Assembly (NCBI GenBank): GCA_014621425.1
Contig: JAANBB010000295.1
Location: 1 to 51,119 of the forward strand
Length of the DNA stretch: 51,119 nt
Direction of reading: 5' to 3'
Source of the DNA: Cylindrodendrum hubeiense
Taxonomy: Eukaryota; Ascomycota; Sordariomycetes; Hypocreales; Nectriaceae
The notes beneath the pieces are model-generated. The model ran no database searches, was not told the origin of the DNA, and saw only the letters and a program-made list of their open reading frames with translations. Positions 22,374 to 31,609 of this stretch are shown here, piece after piece. The first letter of the stretch is position 1; every line of letters starts with the position of its first letter. The position numbers were made by a program, and so were the translations under genes.

Positions 22374-23255
22374 TGCTCCCAGCTTCGCGGAGACTCGAAT
22401 GATGGTGCGCAATGAAAGGATGAGAGAACTGCCAGATGTTATCTGCGAGAGGAAATTCACGCTCGATTTAAGGAATGATGTATTGTTCTTGGACCGAAAG
22501 AAATGAAGTTGGGCGGGGTTGGGAGAGATGAGAATCAGGCTGAGGCTGTGGTGGGAAAAGCCGAAAGCCTGCAAAACACAACCTCACAGTCAGCCTCATA
22601 ACACAGCCTCGCGCTTGGCCTATCCAATGATTGAATGAGTGACGAAATCTGAAACGCCATTGCTGCGTGGGCATGGCAATGCTGGCTCGGCCTACTGGCT
22701 TACTTGGGTTACTTACACGACCAACACAACAAGGGATAAAGATTACTGTCTAACAACATCATCAGGGAATAGTGGCCTCTTTACTCTATGATATTTAACT
22801 TATATTTATTTCACAAGCATTTGATTGGCCGCTGGCTATTGGTGAACATTCTCAAGGCATCCTACGGTGAGACGATAACCGGTTGGGCAACTCCTCACCA
22901 CGGAAGACGCACCTAACACCACGACGTCACAAACTGAGACAGCAACACCAAGATAGCCGCAAATTGAGACTATATTAAATACTACAGCCACCCAGCCTTG
23001 GTTATTCTTGCGGCCTGTAAGCAGCGATCTTTTTTAGTTCCCCTTTTTTTTTCTCATACACGCCTCGTCACCCAAACAACACCCTTAAGCAGAAGCAAGA
23101 TCCTCCACCGCAAGCCCAAAAAACACCACTCTCACCATCGCCACAGCTGCGCAAAGGGTTCTTCTTCCGAAGAACTGGCTCATTTGAACTTCATCGCTTG
23201 TTGGGGTGCTTCTTGCTAACGGGATACCGTCGTAACGGCGCCCGGCTTAAGGCGT
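22374..23255. other. Intergenic region upstream of the ankyrin gene
   Basis: 882 bp between the ankyrin gene start and the RING gene stop, both on the minus strand. It is AT-richer than the flanks around 22.7-23.1 kb and should hold the ankyrin promoter and the RING gene 3' UTR. No gene supported. Confidence 0.5.
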
Positions 23256-26204
23256 CTACCTCCACCGGTCACCCTCCCGCTCCTCCTCTAGCCTCCGCAT
23301 CCGCTCCTCTTCATCGCCGCCGCTGACGGCTTCGCTGCGGCGCCCGGCCCCGGCAGCCGCCGTGGAGGAAGACGTTGTCCGCCGGCCCTTGCGGGATCCA
23401 GATCCGGCGTCGTCATCGCCGTCGCGATTGCGCTTCCATCCAAGCCCGGCAATGCGCTGCGCCTCTTTGAGCAGCCGCTCACGATCACGCGCCTCGCGCT
23501 CCAACGTATGCGGATCCTTGTCTTTGTCCCGCGCGGCGCCGTCGGCCTTGCTGGAGGAGCCCTTTGCGTCGTGGCCGCGCGGACCCGTCGGGGGTTTGAA
23601 GTCCTTGTCAGCCGGCGTATCGGGCCCGTCGGTCGAGTGCCGCCGGCTGCTGTATCTTGAGTCCCGGTCCCGATCGCGATCTCGGTCGCGGTCTCGGTCG
23701 CGGTCTTTGTCTCGGTGGCGATCCTTTCGATCCTTTCGATCCGTCCTGTCCTTGTCACGCTCTCGATCCTTGTCGCGGCGTCGGTCCCGTTCGTAATCCC
23801 TGTCACGGTGGGAGGAGCGGTGGCTGGACGACTTCTTGCGATCGTCGTCCCGGTGCTTGTCCCTTTCCCGGTCTCTGCGCTTGTCCGGCTCTCTGTCCCG
23901 GCGGCTACGATGGCCCGAACGCTTCGAGTCGGCCGGGGAAGCTGACCGGGGACGTTCTGTGTACTTGTCATCCTTATCCTTGGGGCGCGGGGGCTCTTCG
24001 TCATCGTGATGGTGTCGCCTGCTCTTATGCTTCTTACGACGGGACTCGTCGTCGTAGCCTTCGTCCTCGGCCGACTCCGAGCGGTGGCGTCTACGTCGGC
24101 GAGAGCTCCTGTGGCCCCGACTCTGGCTGCGACTTCTACTAGCCGTTCTGGATCTCGAACCGGCGTTCTCTTGTTCGCCGTCTTCGTGCTCCTTGTCACG
24201 CTTGTCGTAGTCCCTGGGCTGGTCTTTGCTCTGCTCGTGACGGGTCACATTGTCCTTGTCCTTGTCTGGCTCCGGGGAATTACTCTTAGACCGACCTCGC
24301 TCCGCGGGACTCTCACGCGCAGATACGTGGGGTTTGACTGGCGGCGCCTCGCCACCCACCTGGCCACCCACCTGGCCACCCACCTGATAACCCCTTGCCC
24401 GTAGGTTGAGAAGGCTCGTGTTGGGAAGGCCTTGGCGCATCGCCTTGGGTCCTGTGGGTGCGTTAATAGGAACATCTGGCGCGGACAGAACCGATCGGAT
24501 GGTCCCAGGGACATTGCGGTGGTGAGGGTTTCCTGCAGATGCCGCCATATTGGGGCCGGTGGGAACATCGCCGCCTGCCTCATTGCCTAGAGCCTCACGA
24601 GATGGATCCTGGTCTCCGGACGCTGGGTTATCGCCCTGGCCGGCTTCATTGGTCTTGTCGTCTCCGTCAGGGGCCTCTGCTCGGACTGCTCGGCCGTACT
24701 CGTCGACATCTTGCCCTTCACCGGACTCTTCTTGACCACCTCCGCTGTTGTCGCTTTGGCCCTGGCCCTGACCTTGTACGCCGGATCCGAACTGGGACAT
24801 TTGACCTTGGTCTTGGTAATTTGCGTTGCCCCCAAACTGGTAGCCACCTCGGCCGTAGCCGCCGTAGTAACCGCGACCTCGTCCGCGACCACGTCCGAAG
24901 TTGTTGCGGCGATAGTCATTGAAGTGACCATAATTACCTTGATTGTATCCTGTCTGGAATCCTGAGTTAAAGTTCCCAAAATCACCAGTTCCCATGCCAG
25001 GACCATTTTGATTGTAATTATTCTGGTCGAAATTCCACGACTGAGAACCGTTCCAGTTATTATTGGAGCCTTGGCCAAATCCTCCACCGAAGCCTCCCAT
25101 GCCGTTCATGCCCATGCCTTGAAAGCCACCGTTCATAAACATGTTCTGCATCGTCATCGGGTCCATGCTCATGCCTGGCATGCCTGAAAGCGCGTTAGTG
25201 GTGGGTACGATATCAAGGTCGTCGCGTGGATGCAAAGACTTACTCATCATGGGGAAGCTACCAAAGCTGTTGGGAGCCATGCCGTTCTGCATTGCCATCA
25301 TCATCTGCATTTGGTTCATGTCGCCGGACCCCTGGAAGTTTGGGTTGGGGAATCCGCCGTTCATGGCTTCGGAATCGTAGTTTTCTTCGTCGTCGCCCGC
25401 TTGGTCGCCACCATCGTCCTTTTCGACAAGCGCCTGTTCGTTAGAATCGTCGATGCTGGGTTCTCCCTCGCCCTCACCGGCCGGCGCGGCCTTGGGCTCG
25501 CCTGTGCCATCCTCCTGGGGTATAGTTATGTCCTGACCATTGACATCCTGACCGAGACGTTAGCTTATTACTGCAAGGCAAGAAATGGGAGAGCCGTACC
25601 TGGTCGACAGGTTGGAGAGAGTCGGTCTCGCGCGTTTCCTGGGGCGCAGAAACCGCTTCTGCCGATTGCCCATCTCCACCGAGGTTCTCTGCAGGGGCCG
25701 GTTCCGCGACGGATGGCTCTAAAGCCGGCAAGGACTGCTTGGGCGCCTCAACTGGCGTTGGAGGCGCAGATTCTTTGATTTCCTTGGGCCGGCTCGCCTC
25801 TCGCTTCTTTTCGGCGGTGCGGAGGAAGACTCGGATGGTGGTTCGCAGGGACTTGTTGGGGTTGCAGTCTTCGGCAGACAGGGGAGAGTGTTCGCAGACG
25901 GGACAGGAAGGAGGAAGATTTGATTGACCTGAAGCAAGTCAGTATATAAGCCTTGGTGTCTCGCGATAGATGACACATACAGGTCTCGCAGATGGCCTGT
26001 TCGCAGCAGGGTAGCCGGAAGGCGTTGATGGCAAGCTTGCTGCAAATGGCACACCGGAGCTTGATGGGTATGTCGTCGGGGGCGAGCGAGCTGGAAAACC
26101 TGTCAGTTTGGACGAGCGCAACCGCAAGACCCGCAAGACGCTGGTGCTTCAGGCAACACGAACCTGATGAGCTCCGCCTGAGCCTCAGTTATGGAGGAAG
26201 CCAT
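23256..26204 (-). CDS. RING-domain protein, RBBP6/Mpe1-like RING, with RGG and Arg-Asp/Ser-rich tail
   Basis: Five exons: 26164-26204, 25981-26090, 25600-25928, 25244-25547 and 23256-25183; 903 residues. An eight-cysteine RING lies at Cys27, 30, 42/43, 48, 51, 59 and 62 (CAIC...PCCEQAIC..C...CPVC), the pattern of RBBP6/Mpe1 rather than C3HC4. The DWNN ubiquitin-like domain and zinc knuckle of true Mpe1 are absent: only 26 residues precede the RING. A Met/Gly/Asn/Gln-rich low-complexity part follows, then an RGG-type stretch (FGRGRGRGRGYYGGYGRGG), three QVGG repeats, and a tail of alternating Arg-Asp, Arg-Ser and Lys to the C-terminus. RNA binding and nuclear speckle location are likely from composition, and E3 ligase activity from the RING. 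A role in mRNA 3'-end processing or splicing is plausible but not shown. The 60-bp intron at 25184-25243 is open in frame if retained only up to its phase, so splicing there was fixed by the reading MMSMPGMSM. Confidence 0.8.
24351..24386 (-). repeat. 12-bp tandem repeat in RING gene (QVGG x3)
   Basis: Three perfect copies of GCCACCCACCTG at 24351, 24363 and 24375 encode QVGG three times. In-frame copy changes are possible. Confidence 0.85.
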
Positions 26205-27100
26205 GTCTCTTTCGCGCAGCTCCTGTGTCGGGGCAAGTTACGGCGTGTGAGGGAGCGTCATGGAGAAGCCGGGAGCAACTCTGCGATATGCGAGGCGAGG
26301 CGAGGCTAAGGCCAAGGCCAAAGCGAAAGGTGCTGGTATAGGCGTCGGGTAGAGGTGCAGGAGGCAGGCTCTCAGCCACGTCACGGAGGCGAGACAAAAC
26401 CCCAATGGACGGACGAACAGGGAGTCGTACAACAGAGGTGATTGGTAATAACGGCCGAGCCTTGTTTGCTTGCACGCGAATGGCAACAGCTCGGTGTTGA
26501 GAGCGTGAGGAGTTTGCCCCCGTCGACTACGGCCTGGTGCGAAAAAAGTGGACCCTGTAGAACCCAGCGACGCGCGCCAGAGACACGCTGAACTCTGGCT
26601 CACGTGACGCTCTTCTAATCGGGCCAGGGTCCATTTGGCTTTGGCATTCGGCCGCTCTGATATGGCGATGCATCATGCGTAAGGCATGTCTCTCATTCTT
26701 GTCATTCTTGTCATTCTTGTTCTCATCTTGATAACCTCACTTTCATCATCCAGGACTCTTATGGGGACACAGAAACATTCAAAAGGCCCCATGTAATATA
26801 TCCCGTCACGCGACCGACACATCTCCGTCTACATTAGGTACATAGTATGCTAGCTGGCCGTCCAAACGTCAGAGAGGGGCGGGCGGGCGGCTCAAAGTAA
26901 TAGAGGTAATCCATGTATATCGATGAGCAAGTAGAATTAGAGCCTAAACATACTCAACTTGCAAAAACACATTATCAACTCCCGGACGCTTCTCTTAGCA
27001 TCATTCCCAAACAACCGGCTCGCACGAAAGGGCAGGGTACCGTACAATACGAAAACACTCTCCGCATACTCCCTCTCTCCCCGGTCCACCCATCGCCAGA
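26205..27100. other. Intergenic region, RING gene promoter and Rab5 3' side
   Basis: 896 bp between two minus-strand genes. It contains a 9-bp tandem (TCATTCTTG x3, 26693-26719). The left half is presumably the RING gene promoter and the right the Rab5 3' UTR. No gene supported. Confidence 0.5.
26693..26719. repeat. 9-bp tandem repeat (TCATTCTTG x3)
   Basis: Three perfect adjacent copies, noncoding, upstream of the RING gene. Confidence 0.85.
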
Positions 27101-27938
27101 CTAGCACGCACAGCTGTCCTTGGCCCCGACATCCTTGGAGCCCTCGAGATTTACTCGTTGCTCCTCTCCTCCCCTAGCGGCCGAGTTGGCGGCCCCGGCG
27201 CCTCTTGCGCTCTTCAACGACGTCTCGGGGATGGCGTTTGCGATGGCGGTGAAAACCTCGGTAACGTTGTGTCCGCTCTTTGCGCTGGTCTCGAAGAACA
27301 GCAGACCCTCCTCCTCAGCGTATGACTGCGCCTCCTCTGTAGAAACCTTGCGCGCATTGCCCGAGTCGTCACCATCCTCGCCGTCCTCGCCGTCCGAGGC
27401 AGGGGCAGCGGTCGAGTCGCTCGTTAAATCCAACTTGTTGCCTACTAATGCGATAACGATACCGGGGGACGCTTGGCGTTGTAGCTCAGCGACCCAGTGC
27501 TTGGCCTTGACGAGGGAGGTGGGCTTGGTGAGGTCGTAGACGACGAGGGCGGCCTGGGCATTTCGGTAGTACATGGGCGCAAGGGAGGCGAAGCGCTCCT
27601 GGCCGGCGGTATCCCAGATCTCAAACTTGATCGTCCGCGTCGGGAGGTTGCACTTCTGGGTCAGGAAAGCCGCTGTACATGGTGGTTAGTCGCGATGCTA
27701 GAGATTGTGGGTAGGCGGAAACGCCGGAAGACATACCACCAATAGTGGGCTCTTTGTTTTCTTGAAAATCGTTGTTGACGAATCGCAGGACAAGGGATGA
27801 CTGTCGCATATGTCAATTTCATGCTGCGAGGTGCACTTTGGATGGTTTTGGGGGGCGCACCTTTCCGACCGCTGCCTCACCTAGCAGCACCAGCTTGACG
27901 CTGCTGCTCGGCTTGGGAGCGTTTGCAGAATCGGCCAT
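27101..27938 (-). CDS. Rab5-family small GTPase (Vps21/Ypt5-like)
   Basis: Three exons: 27861-27938, 27737-27800 and 27101-27672; 237 residues. G-motifs are all present: P-loop GEAAVGKSS (20-28), switch I PTIGAAFLTQ with the Rab5 signature, WDTAGQE with Gln72, GNKLDL, and ETSAKSG. The protein ends SCAC, giving two C-terminal cysteines (CxC) for geranylgeranylation. The introns fall right after the P-loop Lys26 and inside switch I, as often seen in fungal Rab genes. In the family, Rab5 directs early-endosome fusion and endosome motility. An acidic insert between the G4 and G5 motifs (around [13 protein letters not shown]) makes it about 20 residues longer than yeast Vps21. The catalytic Gln is intact, so it is a normal switching GTPase. 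Which fungal Rab5 paralogue it is cannot be settled here, so I leave the symbol empty. Confidence 0.93.
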
Positions 27939-28602
27939 GATCGCTGATGGGCCGCTCGGAGATGGGAGAATGCGAGGCGGAGGTATGCGAGGGATGCGGA
28001 TGTTGGTGTTTGAGGCAGAAGCGAGTGGCGATGGAGGGAGCGAGTCGATGAGAGGTGCCTGGTGGGAGGAGTCGGTCGATGGATGGAAGCCAGCGGCAGA
28101 GACAGAGGCAGAGAGCAGAGGTAGTGGCAGTGTGGCAGTGTGGCAGTGGCGGTGGTTGGTTGGCGATGACGAGGCCGGGGGCGTTGGAGCGCTAGACGTC
28201 AAGGCAACTGGAAAAGCCAGGGAAAGGCAGGTACGTACCGAACCATCACTTGCACAGTTGCACCACTAGGACCTCCAAGCTAGGCCCACCGCGAAACATC
28301 ACGGCCTGTGATTGGCTAGATGTCATCCTTCTGCGCAGCTGAGCGCACACCATGACAGTGTGGCTTGTGGCTGGTGGCGGGGCACTTGTCTACCGGCTTA
28401 TTGTTCTGCCGCTGCCGACCGCTCCCCGCCAAAATTTCCAAGCCGGCAGAAAAAAAAAGTGTAGGAGAGCTCTCACCTAGGCCTGCAGATCGAACTTCAC
28501 CTCATCTGGCAACCAAAATTTTGCACTTCGATTCCTCGACAACTACCCGGAAACCGACCAATCACCTGGAATTGGCAGTCTCCCAATCACACAACCGCCA
28601 TC
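27939..28602. other. Divergent promoter region, Rab5 / KRI1
   Basis: 664 bp between divergent starts. The KRI1 side is CA/CT-rich. An open plus-strand frame at 27772-28269 runs over the Rab5 first exon and leader and is Gly/Glu-rich without family resemblance. Confidence 0.5.
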
Positions 28603-30591
28603 ATGGGGAAAGTCTCTGAGGATCCCCAGCGCTCAAAGCGCAACATCCTGGACGACAGCGACTCCGAGTCTGATGGAGGGGCTCCCGTTGCTGCACCCAA
28701 CCTCAAAGTGAACGAGGAATTCGCCCGTCGGTTTGAGCACAACAAGAAGCGCGAGGAGCAGCAAAGGTCGGAGGAGAAGTACAAGAAAGGCGGAAAGGGT
28801 GACGACGACGACGACGATTCCTCGTCAGACGAGAGCGAAGACGAAGATGGCTTCCTTGCTACCGAGGACCTCGATGCGCAGATCTCAGCTACCCTCCAGG
28901 CCATTCGCAACAAAGACCCCAAGGTCTACGACAAGGAAGTCACTTTCTACAAGGACTCCGATAAAGCCAAGGCTGCTGCCGACAACAAGGATAAGAAGGA
29001 CAAGCCCATCTACTTGCGAGACTACCACCGCGAAAAGCTGTTGGCCGGCGATGTTGGTGATTTCGACGACGAAGATGACGCCCCCCAGAACTACTACCAG
29101 GAGCAGGATGCCCTCAAGAAGTCAATTATGACCGAGATCAACGCTGCCACCGCCGGAGATGGATCTGATGACGAGGAGGAGGATGAGGGAGGATTCATTA
29201 AGCGAAAGGAGCAGGCCAAATCAGACCCCAAGGGCGTCCACCCATCACGGAAGGCGGCTTTGAAAGTGACTGAGCTCGACGTCACCAACGCCGACAAGAA
29301 CCCCGAGAACTTCTTGTCCAACTTCATGACCGCTCGCGCCTGGGTCCCTCCGGATGGCTCAAATTGGAAAGCGTTTGAGTCTGATGAAGGAGAGGGAGAT
29401 GACCGGGCCGACGAGTTTGAGCAGGCATACAACCTGCGATTTGAGGATCCCGATAAAAGCAACGAGGTCCTCCGGACATATGCTCGAGACCTCGCCGCGT
29501 CAAAGTCTGTGAGACGAGAGGAGAAGAACAGCCGCAAACGCCAGCGAGAACTGGAGCGTGAGCAAAAGGAAGCCGCGAAGCAGGAGCGGCGCGACGAGAA
29601 GGCTCGGTTACGGAAGACGAAGCTCAATGAGGCCGAGGAGAAGCTGCGCAAGATCAAGCAGGCTGTAGGCAGCGTGGGCAAGGAACTCAAGGATGAGGAC
29701 TGGATTAAGTTCCTGGATGAGGCCTGGGATGACGACAAGTGGGAGGAGGAGATGCTGAAGCGTTTCGGCGATGACTACTACGCACAAGCTGATGACGGCA
29801 TGCGAGTCTCGGATGATGACGAGGATGACGACAGCAACGGAAAGAAGAAGCGCCCCAAGAAGCCCAAGTGGGAGGACGACATCGACATCAATGACATTGT
29901 TTCCGACTTTGAAGAGGATGCAGAGAAGCCTAAGATTAGCCTCAGCGATGTTGAAGGCGACGATGCCGATGAGGATGAGGACAACGAAGCTGAGGACGAG
30001 GACGCACCGCCCTCCAAGAAACGCAAGACGGCAGACCACAAGCGCAATCGGCAGGAAACCCAAAAGAAGGCCCGCCAGGAGCGCTCCAAACTTGAAGCCC
30101 TCGTCGACTCGAAGCTCGAGCTCACCAACCATGCTCTCCTTAACCAACCCAACCACACCCCCTTCCGCTACCGTGAGACGTCACCGCAGTCTTTCGGCAT
30201 GACGCCCCGCGACATCCTCCTTGCACCCTCGGACCAAGTTCTCAACGAATTCGCCGGTCTGAAGAAGTTCGCTACTTTCCGCGACGAGGAGAAGAAGCGC
30301 CGCGATCGCAAGACGCTCGGAAAGAAGGCTCGCTTGCGCCAGTGGCGCCGCGGCATCTTCGGTGCCGAGTTTGAGCGTACCGGACCTACCTATGGCTTCG
30401 AGCGTGTGATTGACGAAGCCGATGTCGCTGCTGCTGGTTCTGTCTTGGAGACGAAGGAGAAGAAGGGCGAATCGAGCAATGTGGTGGGCGACGTGGGCGA
30501 GGCGAGGAAGAAGAAGAGAAAGAGGTCCAAGGGCAAGAAGGGCGCCGCCGCTGCACCCGCGACAGAGGCGGAGGCGGAGGCGGAGGATTGA
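28603..30591 (+). CDS. KRI1: KRI1 ribosome biogenesis factor
   Basis: Single exon, 662 residues, the usual Kri1 size. It begins with an acidic Ser-rich stretch (RNILDDSDSESDGG) and NEEFARRFEHNKKREE, a typical Kri1 start. It continues with YLRDYHREKLL and the long basic/acidic coiled-coil. The Kri1_C domain includes FRYRETSPQSFGMTPRDILL and ARLRQWRRGIFG. The C-terminus is basic (KKKRKRSKGKKG), a likely nucleolar signal. In yeast, Kri1 associates with Krr1 in the nucleolus and is needed for 40S subunit assembly. The ATG has a favourable CATC context after a CT/CA leader. No intron is seen. Identity is firm. Confidence 0.95.
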   Translation: MGKVSEDPQRSKRNILDDSDSESDGGAPVAAPNLKVNEEFARRFEHNKKREEQQRSEEKYKKGGKGDDDDDDSSSDESEDEDGFLATEDLDAQISATLQAIRNKDPKVYDKEVTFYKDSDKAKAAADNKDKKDKPIYLRDYHREKLLAGDVGDFDDEDDAPQNYYQEQDALKKSIMTEINAATAGDGSDDEEEDEGGFIKRKEQAKSDPKGVHPSRKAALKVTELDVTNADKNPENFLSNFMTARAWVPPDGSNWKAFESDEGEGDDRADEFEQAYNLRFEDPDKSNEVLRTYARDLAASKSVRREEKNSRKRQRELEREQKEAAKQERRDEKARLRKTKLNEAEEKLRKIKQAVGSVGKELKDEDWIKFLDEAWDDDKWEEEMLKRFGDDYYAQADDGMRVSDDDEDDDSNGKKKRPKKPKWEDDIDINDIVSDFEEDAEKPKISLSDVEGDDADEDEDNEAEDEDAPPSKKRKTADHKRNRQETQKKARQERSKLEALVDSKLELTNHALLNQPNHTPFRYRETSPQSFGMTPRDILLAPSDQVLNEFAGLKKFATFRDEEKKRRDRKTLGKKARLRQWRRGIFGAEFERTGPTYGFERVIDEADVAAAGSVLETKEKKGESSNVVGDVGEARKKKRKRSKGKKGAAAAPATEAEAEAED

Positions 30592-31609
30592 TTGGATTTG
30601 TTCCGGTGGCTTGAGAGCTTGTTGGGGGATGGACCTGAAGCGAGCGAGATACCACCGCTATAGCATTGTCATAGTGGCGTTCCATGATCGATTATCAATA
30701 GGGTTTCTTATAGACTGGGCCTGTGTGTATAACGAGTACAGAAAAGTTGTCAATGGAGAACAAAATTTATTCATCTGGAAAAGCTAAGTATTTGGAAGAG
30801 CGAATACGTTTATTAATATATCTCGCCGTATGTGTTAGATTCTATTCTAGCCAACTACTATGGAGAGGCACACCGGGGGCTAACCCCTTTATCTTGACTT
30901 CTTCCAGCAATACTTGCCACCGCTGATAGACACATAGGAAGATAGGACCCAGCACAGGCATAGGGTTAGGGAGGAAATGGCATTTACTCTGTAAATATGC
31001 TTTCTCCTTAGAGAAACATCATGAGATGGAAAACGACGACTATTCAAGGGCAAACACAGCGATTCTTGTCCCGAGACTTGACATGAGTATCTCATCATCA
31101 CTTAAGGCATGCGGTACGTGCCCTGAGTCTGATATAGCACAGGCTCGTCTCTTATTGCTCCTCCACTTCGCTTGAGTTCCAAACCTGGCCATATGTACAA
31201 TGACAAGCATGCCTCCCTCCCTATGACATGGTAACATCCAAAATGGCAAACATCATCCCATCCCCTGGTTGCACCACGGGGGTATCCAAGAAAAAAAGTA
31301 AAAACAAATAACCCACTTGATGGTGCCTGCGTGTGCCTCTCCATTGAAGATCATGATGGTGAAGGTGTTGTTGATATATTTTCCGAGTCCGCTGTTTTAT
31401 TTCTCGAGTTCCATCACTAGATAAGGCAAGAATGGTTTTTTCTTTCGCACACCCAAAACTCCTTTCCCCGAATGTATACAATGTGGATATATATATATTC
31501 AATCCGTCCGGTTTTGCCGACGCCTCACCCCGAGCGTTTTTTGTTGTTGTTGTTGTTGTGTTCGTTGACAGCATGTGACGAGTTGGGCTGCATACGCACT
31601 CGGTTCCTC
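30592..31609. other. Convergent intergenic region, KRI1 / Zn2Cys6 factor
   Basis: 1.0 kb, AT-rich, between converging stop codons. It holds both 3' UTRs and a TTG microsatellite near 31541-31559. No gene or RNA supported. Confidence 0.55.
31541..31559. repeat. TTG microsatellite
   Basis: About six TTG units in the presumed 3' UTR of the Zn2Cys6 factor (CAA repeats on its own strand). Confidence 0.85.

Noticed and set aside
22374..22574. Upstream in-frame extension of the ankyrin protein
   Set aside because: The STAND-N domain naturally begins at the Met at 22373; the upstream 67 codons are hydrophobic/Ser-rich without family match.
30961..30971. Telomere-like TAGGGTTAGGG
   Set aside because: Under two repeat units in a 3' UTR region; chance level.
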